Origin: Thermoanaerobaculales bacterium
GTDB taxonomy: Bacteria; Acidobacteriota; Thermoanaerobaculia; Thermoanaerobaculales; Sulfomarinibacteraceae
Assembly: GCA_025456385.1 (NCBI GenBank)
Contig: JALOKS010000020.1
Span: 1-16,131, forward strand
Length of the DNA: 16,131 nt
Direction of reading: 5' to 3'
This document shows, piece after piece, positions 1-9,502 of the stretch (the first letter of the stretch is position 1; the number at the start of each line of letters is the position of its first letter). A program made the position numbers and the translations under genes. The notes beneath the pieces are model-generated. The model was not told the DNA's origin, ran no database searches, and worked only from the letters and a program-made list of their open reading frames with translations.

Positions 1-1
1 C

Positions 2-1072
2 GCCGCCGGGCGTGCCGCAGGCGCGGGCTTCAGCCTCGGCGTCTGGGGTGCGGCGCTGGTGTCGGCCGTCGGCCTGCTCGTCAGCCACGCGACCTTCGCC
101 TTCATGGGCACCGATGCGCCGGTGACCGCAGCGGGCATGCGCTACATGCTGGTCATCTTCGCCGGCATGCCGCTGTACTTCCTCTTCGTCTGGCTGCAGG
201 CGGCCTTCCGTGCCACCGGTGACGCCCGGACGCCGCTGCGCCTGCTGGCGGTGGCCGCCGTCGTGAACCTGGTCGCCGACCCGGTCCTGATCTTCGGCCT
301 CGGGCCCCTGCCGCCCCTCGGAGTGACGGGCGCCGCGCTGGCAACCTCGGCGGCGTGGCTGGTGGCGGCGGCTCGGGGCTGGGTCCTGCTCGGCAGGCTC
401 GGCCTGCGGCCGGCGCCGGCCGACCTCCTGCGCCCGCCGCTCGCCGAGACCTGGCGGGCGCTCCGCGTCGGCCTGCCGCTCGGCGTCGAGGGAGCGCTCT
501 TCTCCCTGATCTACATCTTCCTGACCCGCGTCGTCACGGGCTTCGGGACGCCGGCGGTGGCGGCCCTCGGGGTGGGGCACAAGCTCGAGGTGCTCAACTA
601 CTTCGTCTGCGCCGGCATGGGCGCCGCGACCACGACCCTGGTCGGCCAGAACCTCGGCGCGGGGGAGCGCTACCGTGCCGTCCGCTGCGCCTGGCGGGCC
701 CTTTTCCTCACCTGCCTGCCGGTCGGCGCCGTGACGGTGCTGCTGGTCTCCTTTCCCGAAGCGGCGGTCGGTGTGTTCTCGCGAGATCCCGAGGTGGTCG
801 CCGCGGGTGCGACCTACGTGCTGCTGGTCGGCATGACCCAGCTCTTCATGGCCGCCGAGGTGGTGATGCTCGGGGCCTTCGCCGGCGCCCACTGGACGGC
901 GGTCCCGGCAGCGCTGGTCATCGCCGTGACCGCCCTGCGGGTGCCGCTCGCGATGCTGCTGGTGGGCACGGGCTGGGGTGTGGAGGCGGTGTGGCTGGCG
1001 ATCGCCGCGACCACGGTCGCGAAAGGCGCCGTCCTGGCGGGACTGTTCGCTCTCCGCTACGGGCGCGGCTGA
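2..1072 (+). CDS. MATE family multidrug/cation efflux transporter, C-terminal part (5' truncated by window edge)
   Basis: The reading frame is open from base 2 to the TGA at 1070-1072, giving 356 visible residues. MATE proteins usually have about 440-470 residues, so roughly the first 90-110 lie outside the window. The family exports drugs or metabolites across the inner membrane, driven by Na+ or H+. The visible part is a series of hydrophobic helices. It includes the typical loop AAFRATGDARTP after a QA-ending helix, then LVADPVLIFGL and GVTGAALATS. The second half-repeat follows, with ALGVGHKLEVLNYFVCAGMG and TTLVGQNLGAG. These are familiar MATE signatures. Internal GTG/ATG codons such as GTG 59 are not the true start because homology continues upstream of them. 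The substrate cannot be told. The gene is followed by an 86-base gap with its own promoter for fbaB, so co-transcription is not required. Confidence 0.9.
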   Translation, partial: AAGRAAGAGFSLGVWGAALVSAVGLLVSHATFAFMGTDAPVTAAGMRYMLVIFAGMPLYFLFVWLQAAFRATGDARTPLRLLAVAAVVNLVADPVLIFGLGPLPPLGVTGAALATSAAWLVAAARGWVLLGRLGLRPAPADLLRPPLAETWRALRVGLPLGVEGALFSLIYIFLTRVVTGFGTPAVAALGVGHKLEVLNYFVCAGMGAATTTLVGQNLGAGERYRAVRCAWRALFLTCLPVGAVTVLLVSFPEAAVGVFSRDPEVVAAGATYVLLVGMTQLFMAAEVVMLGAFAGAHWTAVPAALVIAVTALRVPLAMLLVGTGWGVEAVWLAIAATTVAKGAVLAGLFALRYGRG

Positions 1073-1078
1073 CGCATG

Positions 1079-1115
1079 AACGTTCAAACGTTGAACCTGC
1101 ACACGTTTGAACGTT
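1079..1115. promoter_or_regulatory. Probable operator: perfect 13-bp inverted repeat upstream of fbaB
   Basis: AACGTTCAAACGT at 1079-1091 is the exact reverse complement of ACGTTTGAACGTT at 1103-1115, with an 11-base spacer. The element contains ACGTT four times (1080, 1088, 1103, 1111), so the spacing is 8, 15 and 8 bases, like paired half-sites. It also contains the 10-bp palindrome TGAACGTTCA at 1077-1086. The AT-rich stretch stands out in a GC-rich genome. The right arm contains the predicted -35 box, so a bound protein would probably block transcription. There is no T-tract, so a terminator for the upstream transporter is unlikely. The regulator is unknown. Confidence 0.65.
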
Positions 1116-1134
1116 GTGGCGGATGCCGTACAAT
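1107..1134 (+). promoter_or_regulatory. Predicted sigma70-type promoter of fbaB
   Basis: TTGAAC at 1107-1112 (4 of 6 to the -35 consensus) is followed after 16 bases by TACAAT at 1129-1134 (5 of 6 to the -10 consensus). Transcription would begin near 1141. That leaves a leader of about 18 bases carrying GGGAGG at 1148-1153 ahead of the ATG at 1159. The -35 box is inside the right arm of the inverted repeat. Confidence 0.6.
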
Positions 1135-1158
1135 GGCGGGCGCACACGGGAGGACGCC

Positions 1159-2207
<1,049 letters not shown>

Positions 2208-2208
<1 letters not shown>

Positions 2209-2245
2209 CAATTCGCCCCGCCGGCGGACCGGCGTGACGAATTGC
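2208..2245. repeat. Imperfect inverted repeat directly after fbaB (17-bp arms, 15 paired)
   Basis: Bases 2208-2224 pair with 2229-2245 around a 4-base loop, with mismatches only at 2216 and 2218. The outer 8 bp, GCAATTCG and CGAATTGC, are perfect. The left arm begins on the last base of the fbaB stop codon. No T-tract follows, so termination would be weak or the element has another role. A related sequence lies at 4313-4370. Confidence 0.7.
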
Positions 2246-2248
2246 AAC

Positions 2249-2275
2249 GAGCCCCCGCGGCGACCGCGGGGGCTC
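2249..2275 (+). terminator. GC-rich perfect stem-loop, likely fbaB terminator
   Basis: GAGCCCCCGCGG (2249-2260) and CCGCGGGGGCTC (2264-2275) pair perfectly over 12 bp with the loop CGA. It lies about 40 bases past the fbaB stop. The downstream GGAGTTCGTT is only weakly T-rich, so intrinsic termination is plausible but not textbook. Confidence 0.55.
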
Positions 2276-2292
2276 GGAGTTCGTTCCCATTC

Positions 2293-2313
2293 GCCGCGGG
2301 CGCAGCCCGCGGC
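2293..2313. repeat. Perfect 9-bp stem-loop in the fbaB/acyl-CoA dehydrogenase spacer
   Basis: GCCGCGGGC (2293-2301), loop GCA, GCCCGCGGC (2305-2313). It is followed on the plus strand by TTTGCG, a very short T-tract. It may be a back-up terminator for fbaB read-through. Confidence 0.5.
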
Positions 2314-2316
2314 TTT

Positions 2317-2353
2317 GCGATTCAGGCCGCTGCCCTGCAGCGGCCTGAATCGC
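2317..2353 (-). terminator. Perfect 17-bp stem-loop abutting the acyl-CoA dehydrogenase stop
   Basis: Bases 2317-2333 are an exact reverse complement of 2337-2353, with a 3-base loop (CCT). The arm ends two bases from the stop codon (TAG on the minus strand, 2355-2357). Its position makes it the natural 3' end of the minus-strand gene. On the minus strand it is followed by AAAGCC, not a T-tract, so it may act by 3'-end stabilisation or with Rho. Confidence 0.55.
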
Positions 2354-2354
2354 T

Positions 2355-4196
2355 CTACATGATCGCGTAGAGCGGCGTCTTCTCGCCCGAGCGGATGGCC
2401 GTGCCCTTGGCCGCCACCGTCGGCAGGGCGCGGTAGGCGAAGTGGATCGCGGTCTGCACCTTGTTGTGGAAGAAGGCGGCCTCCTCGTTGCCCTGCAGGA
2501 ACTCCTTGTAGGCCTTCTTGTCGGCGGTGCCGACGCCCTTCTCGGCAAGGATCGCCGCGAGCTTGCGCTTGGCGAGCATGGCCTGGTCGAGCAGGTAGTG
2601 AGCGCCGAGCACGGTGCCGACCATGTCGAGGAGCGGCGGCGCGTTCAGGAGGATGAGCTGGATGGCGTCGGGCCGCTTGGTGATCTCCTTGGAGATGGTC
2701 TCGATCTGCTTGAGGGCTGCGGCCAGCATCCACGCCGGCTCCATCAGCTCGGGGTCGTCCTTGGCGGCCTTGAAGGTCGACTCGGCCTCGCCGAGGAGCT
2801 CCCGGATCGTGCGGCCGTTGTTCATGGGGAGCTTGCGGGCGACGAAGTCGAGAGCCTGGATGCCGTTCGTGCCCTCGTAGATGGTCGCGATCTCGGCGTC
2901 GCGCATCAGCTGCTCGGCCGGGTAGTCCGTCGTGTAGCCGTAGCCGCCGTGGACCTGCAGGCACCAGTGGGTCACCTGGACGCCCCACTCGGAGCACCAG
3001 GCCTTGCAGATCGGGGTCAACATCTCGACGTAGCTGTGGTAGCGCTCGGCCTCCTCGCCCGTGGTGACGTGCGACATGTCGGTGTAGTACGAGGTCTTGA
3101 GGAGGAGCGCCCGCATGGCCTCGGTGTAGGCCTTGGCGCTGAGCAGGGCTCGGCGGACGTCAGGGTGCTCGACGATCGGCACCTGCGGCGCGTCGGGGTT
3201 CTTGAGCTCCTTCCAGTGGCGGCTCTGCAGCCGCTCGTGGGCGTAGGCGAGCGCCTGCTGGTGGGCGGCGCCGGCCGCGGCCGAGCCCTGGAGGCCGACC
3301 TCGATGCGGGCGGCGTTCATGAGGTGGAACATGATCTTCATGCCTTCCAGCTCCTCACCGAGCAGGAAGCCTTCGCAACCGTCGTTCTGGCCGAAGACGA
3401 GGGTGCAGGTGGGCGAGCCGTGGATGCCCATCTTCTCTTCGATGTTGTTGGTGTAGACGTCGTTGGGCTTGCCGAGCGAGCCGTCCGGGTTGACCCTGAC
3501 CTTGGGCACGATGAACAGCGACAGGCCCTTGGTGCCGACGGGCGCGTCCGGGGTCCGCGCGAGCACGAGGTGGATGATGTTGTCGGTGAGGTTGTGGTCG
3601 CCGCCGGTGATGAAGATCTTCTCGCCGGAGATCATGTACCGGCCGTCGGCCTTCTTGACCGCCTTCGTCTTGGAGGCGCCGACGTCGGAGCCGGCCTGGG
3701 CCTCGGTCAGGCACATCGTTCCGGCCCACTCGCCGGCGTAGAGCTTCTCGATGAACAGCGCCTTCTGCTCGTCGGTGCCGAAGTGCTCGATGATGGCGCC
3801 CGCTCCGCGCGTCAGCATCAGGGTCAGCGACAGCGAGGGGTTGGAGCCGGAGAAGAACTCGTTGACCGCGGTGCCGACCGACTCGGGCAGGCCCATGCCG
3901 CCGAACTCCGGGCTCGCGAGCAGGCCGATCCAGCCGCCCTCCCGCACCGTGTCCCACACCGGCTTGAAGGGCGCCGGCACGGACACCGCGCCATCGTTCC
4001 ACTGTGCGCCGATGCGGTCCCCCTCCTCGTTGCAGGCGGCCATCTGCTCGCGGGCGATCTTCAGCGCCTCGTCGATGACCATGCCCACGTTCTCGGCGTC
4101 CCAGTCGGCGAACCTCTCCGCGGCGAGGATCTTCTCGACCCCGAGCCACTCGAAGAGCTGGAACCTCACGTCACGCATATCTACTTTGTAGTCCAC
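2355..4196 (-). CDS. Acyl-CoA dehydrogenase, long (about 600-residue) DmdC-like family with C-terminal extension
   Basis: 613 residues. FAD enzymes of this family introduce the alpha-beta double bond into acyl-CoA thioesters (beta-oxidation type) and pass electrons to electron-transfer flavoprotein. The N-terminal helical region is residues 1-160. LTEAQAGSD at 163-171 is the flavin-contacting middle-domain motif, followed by GEKIFITGGDHN. The C-terminal helical domain carries VHGGYGYTTDYPAEQLMRDAEI and IYEGTNGIQALDF, with the expected catalytic base at E441. An extra approximately 130-residue tail is what separates this long class (including 3-methylmercaptopropionyl-CoA dehydrogenase) from the usual 380-residue enzymes. 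The start is a GTG with AAGGAGG (plus-strand bases 4203-4209) 6 bases upstream; a later ATG (codon 7) lacks such a site. The substrate cannot be assigned. The FadR-like operator upstream argues for fatty acyl-CoA. The gene stands alone, convergent with fbaB. Confidence 0.93.
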   Translation of the reverse strand: MDYKVDMRDVRFQLFEWLGVEKILAAERFADWDAENVGMVIDEALKIAREQMAACNEEGDRIGAQWNDGAVSVPAPFKPVWDTVREGGWIGLLASPEFGGMGLPESVGTAVNEFFSGSNPSLSLTLMLTRGAGAIIEHFGTDEQKALFIEKLYAGEWAGTMCLTEAQAGSDVGASKTKAVKKADGRYMISGEKIFITGGDHNLTDNIIHLVLARTPDAPVGTKGLSLFIVPKVRVNPDGSLGKPNDVYTNNIEEKMGIHGSPTCTLVFGQNDGCEGFLLGEELEGMKIMFHLMNAARIEVGLQGSAAAGAAHQQALAYAHERLQSRHWKELKNPDAPQVPIVEHPDVRRALLSAKAYTEAMRALLLKTSYYTDMSHVTTGEEAERYHSYVEMLTPICKAWCSEWGVQVTHWCLQVHGGYGYTTDYPAEQLMRDAEIATIYEGTNGIQALDFVARKLPMNNGRTIRELLGEAESTFKAAKDDPELMEPAWMLAAALKQIETISKEITKRPDAIQLILLNAPPLLDMVGTVLGAHYLLDQAMLAKRKLAAILAEKGVGTADKKAYKEFLQGNEEAAFFHNKVQTAIHFAYRALPTVAAKGTAIRSGEKTPLYAIM

Positions 4197-4240
4197 TGCC
4201 GGCCTCCTTGAGGGGGATGGGGATGAAACGAGCTCTCAAT

Positions 4241-4260
4241 ATGAATGAACACTCATTCAT
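4241..4260. promoter_or_regulatory. FadR (TetR family)-like operator of the acyl-CoA dehydrogenase gene
   Basis: ATGAATGA (4241-4248), spacer ACAC, TCATTCAT (4253-4260): a perfect 8-bp inverted repeat, 45 bases upstream of the GTG start. It closely matches the operator I recall for the TetR-type fatty-acid-degradation regulator FadR of Bacillus (TGAATGA-N4-TCATTCA). Regulators of that group release DNA when long-chain acyl-CoA binds. The site overlaps the predicted -10 box and start point, as expected for repression. The regulator gene is not in this window. Confidence 0.75.
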
Positions 4261-4287
4261 TCTCTCCGAACTGCGGCACGAAATCAA
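4259..4287 (-). promoter_or_regulatory. Predicted promoter of the acyl-CoA dehydrogenase gene
   Basis: On the minus strand TTGATT (4287-4282) is followed after 17 bases by GAGAAT (4264-4259). The -35 matches at 5 of 6 positions and the -10 at 4 of 6. The start would fall near 4252, within the FadR-like operator. The hexamer assignment is tentative. Confidence 0.45.
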
Positions 4288-4312
4288 GCGCTTTTCGTCC
4301 GGGTGCGGCATG

Positions 4313-4370
4313 GCAATTCGTCGCCGCCGAAGCCGTCCGCAGCCAGCCCGCTCCGCCGGTGACGACTTGC
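4313..4370. repeat. Intergenic inverted repeat related to the element at 2208-2245
   Basis: GCAATTCGTCGCC (4313-4325) pairs with GGTGACGACTTGC (4358-4370) at 11 of 13 positions, with a 32-base interior. The left end shares GCAATTCG and a following CCGCCG with 2208-2224. The right end matches 2234-2245 at 11 of 12 bases (GTGACGAATTGC versus GTGACGACTTGC). In both places a GC-rich hairpin starts 2-3 bases after the right end. Confidence 0.5.
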
Positions 4371-4372
4371 AG

Positions 4373-4398
4373 GAAAGCCGGCCTGACGGCCGGCTTTC
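4373..4398 (-). terminator. Stem-loop terminator downstream of pnp
   Basis: GAAAGCCGGCC (4373-4383) and GGCCGGCTTTC (4388-4398) form a perfect 11-bp stem with the loop TGAC, about 40 bases past the pnp stop. In the minus-strand transcript the stem ends in UUUC followed by CUGC, a short U-tract. It most likely ends the rimP-to-pnp operon. Confidence 0.65.
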
Positions 4399-4438
4399 GG
4401 GGTTCGAACGTTCACGAGATCACGAACGACGGTGGTGG

Positions 4439-6667
<2,229 letters not shown>

Positions 6668-6734
6668 TCAGCTTTCCAATCTTCAGGCTCGGGCGACCCG
6701 GCCCGCGCGTCCGCCGCAGTTGAGGCGGGGCGAG

Positions 6735-6753
6735 GGCCGGCAGCGCACCGGCC
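6735..6753 (-). other. Small hairpin in the rpsO-pnp spacer
   Basis: GGCCGG (6735-6740) and CCGGCC (6748-6753) can pair around a 7-base loop, 10 bases past the rpsO stop. A weaker CCGCC/GGCGG hairpin sits at 6711-6728. No T-tract follows. In E. coli the same spacer holds an RNase III hairpin used in PNPase autoregulation; a similar role here is only inferred from position. Confidence 0.3.
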
Positions 6754-6762
6754 TGCGTGTGC

Positions 6763-7032
6763 TCAGCCTCGCAGCCCGAGCCGATCCACGAGCTGGCGGT
6801 ACCGGGTGATGTCCTTGGCCTTCAGGTACTCGAGGAGCCGGCGCCGGCGGCCGACCAGCCGCAGCAGGCCGCGACGGGAGTGGAAATCCTTCTTGAAGGA
6901 CTTGAAGTGCTCCGTCAGGTACTGGATACGGCGGGTCAGCAGCGCGACCTGCACCTCGGGCGACCCGGTATCGGTCGGGTGGGTGCGGTACTCGTCAATG
7001 ATCGTCGGTTTTTGAACGTCGAAGTGACTCAT
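6763..7032 (-). CDS. rpsO: 30S ribosomal protein S15
   Basis: 89 residues from ATG 7032, the usual S15 length. It binds the 16S rRNA central domain early in 30S assembly. The sequence shows the S15 helices: IIDEYRTHPTDTGSPEVQVA, LLTRRIQYLTEHFKSFKKD, HSRRGLLRLVGRRRRLLEYL and RYRQLVDRLGLRG. The upstream in-frame start at 7101 would add 23 residues (including PLPGTVPMPPRHRR) not seen in the family. ATG 7032 also has GGAGG five bases upstream (plus-strand 7038-7042). The gene is separated from truB by 90 bases holding a predicted promoter and a structured leader, so it may be transcribed both from the long operon and alone. Confidence 0.98.
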   Translation of the reverse strand: MSHFDVQKPTIIDEYRTHPTDTGSPEVQVALLTRRIQYLTEHFKSFKKDFHSRRGLLRLVGRRRRLLEYLKAKDITRYRQLVDRLGLRG

Positions 7033-7037
7033 CCATT

Positions 7038-7065
7038 CCTCCACTGTCCTCCGGTGGCGAGGAGG
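7038..7065 (-). promoter_or_regulatory. Possible S15-responsive leader: one CCTCC facing two GGAGG, the second being the Shine-Dalgarno
   Basis: In the rpsO mRNA the order is CCUCC (7065-7061), GGAGG (7052-7048), GGAGG (7042-7038, the ribosome binding site), then AUG at 7032. The upstream CCUCC could pair with either GGAGG, closing or freeing the ribosome binding site. CCAC (7057-7054) can also pair with GUGG (7044-7041). S15 represses its own translation through diverse leader structures in several phyla; this structure is inferred from base pairing only. Confidence 0.4.
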
Positions 7066-7072
7066 CATCGGT

Positions 7073-7101
7073 ACGGTACCAGGAAGTGGGTTTTCTGGCA
7101 A
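7073..7101 (-). promoter_or_regulatory. Predicted promoter of rpsO(-pnp)
   Basis: On the minus strand TTGCCA (7101-7096, 5 of 6) is followed after 17 bases by TACCGT (7078-7073, 3 of 6). The -10 lies within the small palindrome GGTACGGTACC (7070-7080). An internal promoter before rpsO is common. The -10 box is weak. Confidence 0.4.
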
Positions 7102-7122
7102 TATTTCACGGCTCGATCGACC

Positions 7123-8091
7123 TCAGTCCGCCGCGCTCGCGGTGGCGCCCGAGAGGTCGAGAACAACCGCGGGCGCGATGTTGAGCGTGCGCCCGCGGGC
7201 GAGCAGCGCGCGGATTTCGCCGATGCCGAGGAGCCTCCCGTCGTGGTCGCGCACCGCGATGCTCGAGCCGGCAGCCAGGCCGTCGACTCCCGGGCTGAAG
7301 ACCATCACCTCCTGGCCGTGTGTGAAGCGGCCGGCGGCCGTGGGGTTGAGCTTCACACTGGGGAACGGCAGCTCGATGCCGTCGAGAGGGACCCAGGCGG
7401 GCCCACCGATGATCCCCGCGGCGTCGCCGGTCGTGAGCGTCGTCTGGGCGAGGGCCTGCTCCGCCCGATAGGGTCCGATCGCGAGGCGGTGGAGCTTCTC
7501 GAGGTGGGCTCCGCAGCCCAGCGCCCGGCCGATGTCATGCGCGAGCGAGCGGACGTAGAAGCCGGTCGAGGTGGTTGCTCGCACCTCGAGCAGGCCCGGC
7601 TCCCGCACCGCGAGCTCGAGCGTCTCGACCCGGACGATCTTGGGCTCCGGCGACACGGCCTCGCCGTTGCGGGCCATTTCGTAGAGCCTCTTGCCGGCGA
7701 TCTTCTTGGCCGAGTACGGCGGGGCGAGCTGCTGGATCTCGCCTCGAAACTGCGCCTCCAGACGCTCCAGGGCCGGCCGGTCGAGGGCGGGCGGCTCGCC
7801 GCGCGGCTCGGTCGCCTCGCCCTCGCTGTCGTAGGTGGTGGTGGCGTGGCCGAGACGGATGAGCCCCTCGTAGCACTTGTCCCAGTGGAGCAGGAACTGC
7901 TGCAGTCGGGTGGCCTGCCCGACGCAGAGGAGGAGCAGGCCCTCGGCCAGGGGGTCGAGGGTCCCGGTGTGGCCGATGCGCCGCTCGCCCAGGGCCTTGC
8001 GGGCCATGTCGACGACGTCGTGCGAGGTCGGCCCGGCGAGCTTGTGGACCGGCAGCAGGCCGTGGTGGAGAGCCGGCCGGCGCCGGCTCAC
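7123..8091 (-). CDS. truB: tRNA pseudouridine(55) synthase TruB
   Basis: 322 residues. It isomerises U55 to pseudouridine in the T-loop of tRNAs. LPVHKLAGPTSHDVVD opens the catalytic domain. GHTGTLDPLAEGLL carries the catalytic aspartate at D46 (E. coli D48). PPYSAKKIAGKRLYEMAR and TTSTGFYVRSLAHDIG are further family motifs. The C-terminal region, with VFSPGVDGLAAGSSIAVRDHDGRLLGIGE, resembles the small PUA-like TruB tail. The chosen start is GTG 8091-8089. It overlaps the nrnA stop TGA (8090-8088) in a GTGA junction, implying translational coupling. A frame extending further upstream runs inside nrnA in another frame and is not real. ribF, often next to truB, is absent here. Confidence 0.95.
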   Translation of the reverse strand: MSRRRPALHHGLLPVHKLAGPTSHDVVDMARKALGERRIGHTGTLDPLAEGLLLLCVGQATRLQQFLLHWDKCYEGLIRLGHATTTYDSEGEATEPRGEPPALDRPALERLEAQFRGEIQQLAPPYSAKKIAGKRLYEMARNGEAVSPEPKIVRVETLELAVREPGLLEVRATTSTGFYVRSLAHDIGRALGCGAHLEKLHRLAIGPYRAEQALAQTTLTTGDAAGIIGGPAWVPLDGIELPFPSVKLNPTAAGRFTHGQEVMVFSPGVDGLAAGSSIAVRDHDGRLLGIGEIRALLARGRTLNIAPAVVLDLSGATASAAD

Positions 8092-9074
8092 AGCCCGACT
8101 CCGAGGGCGGCGGCCACCGCGGCGGCCACCCGGGCTTCGACCTCGGGCAGCGGACCCGTGACGGTGCAGCCGGCGGCGTTGACGTGGCCGCCGCCGCCGA
8201 AGGACTCGGCGACCGCGCGCACGTCGACCCCACCGCGGGACCTCAGGCTGATGCGCACCACCCCCGGCTGCCACTCCTTGAAGTAGGCGACCGCCTCGAC
8301 GCCGGCGATCGAGCGGGGCACGTTGACGATCTCCTCGGTGTCCTCGGGACCAGCGCCGGCGCGGGCGAAGGCCCCCTCGTCGGCGGTGATCAGCGCGAGC
8401 TTGCCGCCGCCGACGATCCGCAGGCTGCGGAGCGCCTCGCCGAGCAGGCGCACCGACGCCAGGCTGCGGTGGTTGTGGATCCAGTTCGCGACCTCGGTCG
8501 GCCTGGCGCCGCCATCGACCATCTCGGCCGCCGCGCGAAACGCGCGCCCCGTCGCATTGGAGTAGCGGAAGTCGCCGGTGTCGGTGGTCAGCGCGACGAG
8601 CATGGAGGTGGCGGCCGCCGCAGACGGCACGATCCCGGCCTCCCCGAACATCCGCCACACCATCTCGCCGACTGCGGGCGACTCGGGGTCGAGGTAGTTG
8701 GTGACGCCGTAGCCGGGGTTGTCGGGGTGGTGGTCGATGTTGAGGATCGGCAGACGGGTGAGCTGGTCGAAGCCGGTACGGTCGAGGCCGGGGCACTCGA
8801 CTGTGATCACCAGGTCGAAACCATCGGGGAAGTCCTCCGGCAGGCGGTCGGAGACCTCGATCGCCTCGATGCCCGGCAGCTGGCCGAGGTTGGCGGGTGT
8901 CGGGTCGCGGTTGACGATGGCGGTCTGCACACCGAGGCGGCTCGCGAGCTCGGCGAGGCCGAGCTCGGAGCCGATGGCGTCGCCGTCGGGGTTGCGATGG
9001 CAGGTCACCAGGGCCCGGTACGCCTTCTTCAGGCGCCCGATCGCGTCGCCGGGTTCGCGGCTCGTGGCGGTCAT
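8088..9074 (-). CDS. nrnA: DHH/DHHA1 phosphoesterase, NrnA type (oligoribonuclease / pAp phosphatase)
   Basis: 328 residues, normal for NrnA. The family degrades 2-5-nt RNA (nanoRNA) and in many members hydrolyses 3'-phosphoadenosine 5'-phosphate, using two metal ions. Motifs: CHRNPDGDAIGS (25-36, metal ligands H26, D30, D32), NIDHHPDNP with the DHH triad at 114-116, TTDTGDF with D165, and the substrate-binding DHHA1 motif GGGGHVNAAG (293-302). At motif II, where the family normally has an aspartate before the CxxxxR turn, this protein has E93 (ITVECPGLDRTG). ATG 9074 overlaps the rbfA stop by four bases (ATGA) and has GAGGAGGA just upstream. It is coupled to rbfA before and truB after. Confidence 0.92.
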   Translation of the reverse strand: MTATSREPGDAIGRLKKAYRALVTCHRNPDGDAIGSELGLAELASRLGVQTAIVNRDPTPANLGQLPGIEAIEVSDRLPEDFPDGFDLVITVECPGLDRTGFDQLTRLPILNIDHHPDNPGYGVTNYLDPESPAVGEMVWRMFGEAGIVPSAAAATSMLVALTTDTGDFRYSNATGRAFRAAAEMVDGGARPTEVANWIHNHRSLASVRLLGEALRSLRIVGGGKLALITADEGAFARAGAGPEDTEEIVNVPRSIAGVEAVAYFKEWQPGVVRISLRSRGGVDVRAVAESFGGGGHVNAAGCTVTGPLPEVEARVAAAVAAALGVGL

Positions 9075-9478
9075 GGGTCCTCCTCGCCGGTCGCAGGCGC
9101 CGTGTCGGAACCGGGCTTCAGGAGCCCTTCGTCGCTGAGGCGGTCGAAGAGGCGTTCCATACGATCGCCGTACTCGTAGCTGGTGTCGCGTCGGAACTCG
9201 AGGGTGGGCACGACCCGCATGCGCATCCGCTGGCCGAGCTCGCGGCGCAGGAATGGTGCCGCCGCCGCGAAGCCGTCGCCGGCCTGACGTTCCCGCTCGG
9301 CGTCCCCGACAACCGAGAAGTAGACCTGGGCCTTGCTGCGGTCCGCCGACAACCGGATGCTCGAGATGGTGACCTGCGCGAGGCGCGGGTCCTTGACCCC
9401 GTCGAGCAGCAGCCCGGCGAGCACTGCGCGGATCTCGCCCGCCAGGCGCGCGTTGCGATCGAATGCCTTGTCCCGCAC
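9071..9478 (-). CDS. rbfA: 30S ribosome-binding factor RbfA
   Basis: 135 residues. This single KH-type domain protein binds the immature 30S subunit and helps in late 16S rRNA maturation. Family features: RLAGEIRAVLAGLLLDGVKDPRL, VTISSIRLSADRSKAQVYFSV, and the ending LGQRMRMRVVPTLEFRRDTSYEYGDRMERL. The last approximately 15 residues (PGSDTAPATGEEDP) are an acidic, probably disordered tail. The start is GTG 9478 with CGGAG upstream. It lies 24 bases after ylxP. Confidence 0.95.
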   Translation of the reverse strand: MRDKAFDRNARLAGEIRAVLAGLLLDGVKDPRLAQVTISSIRLSADRSKAQVYFSVVGDAERERQAGDGFAAAAPFLRRELGQRMRMRVVPTLEFRRDTSYEYGDRMERLFDRLSDEGLLKPGSDTAPATGEEDP

Positions 9479-9502
9479 GATGACTCCGTTCTCGGCCCGG
9501 GC

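Noticed and set aside
2442..4211. 589-codon plus-strand frame opposite the acyl-CoA dehydrogenase
   Set aside because: Low-complexity shadow of the third codon positions of the real gene; no domain recognisable.
4406..4428. GAACGTTC near the pnp stop, resembling the core of the fbaB operator
   Set aside because: Only an 8-bp palindrome is shared, in a region downstream of pnp with no promoter. Chance is the better explanation.
8092..8796. N-terminal extension of truB to position 8796
   Set aside because: It overlaps nrnA in another frame with Arg/Ala-rich nonsense. The GTG at 8091 gives a normal TruB and a coupled GTGA junction.
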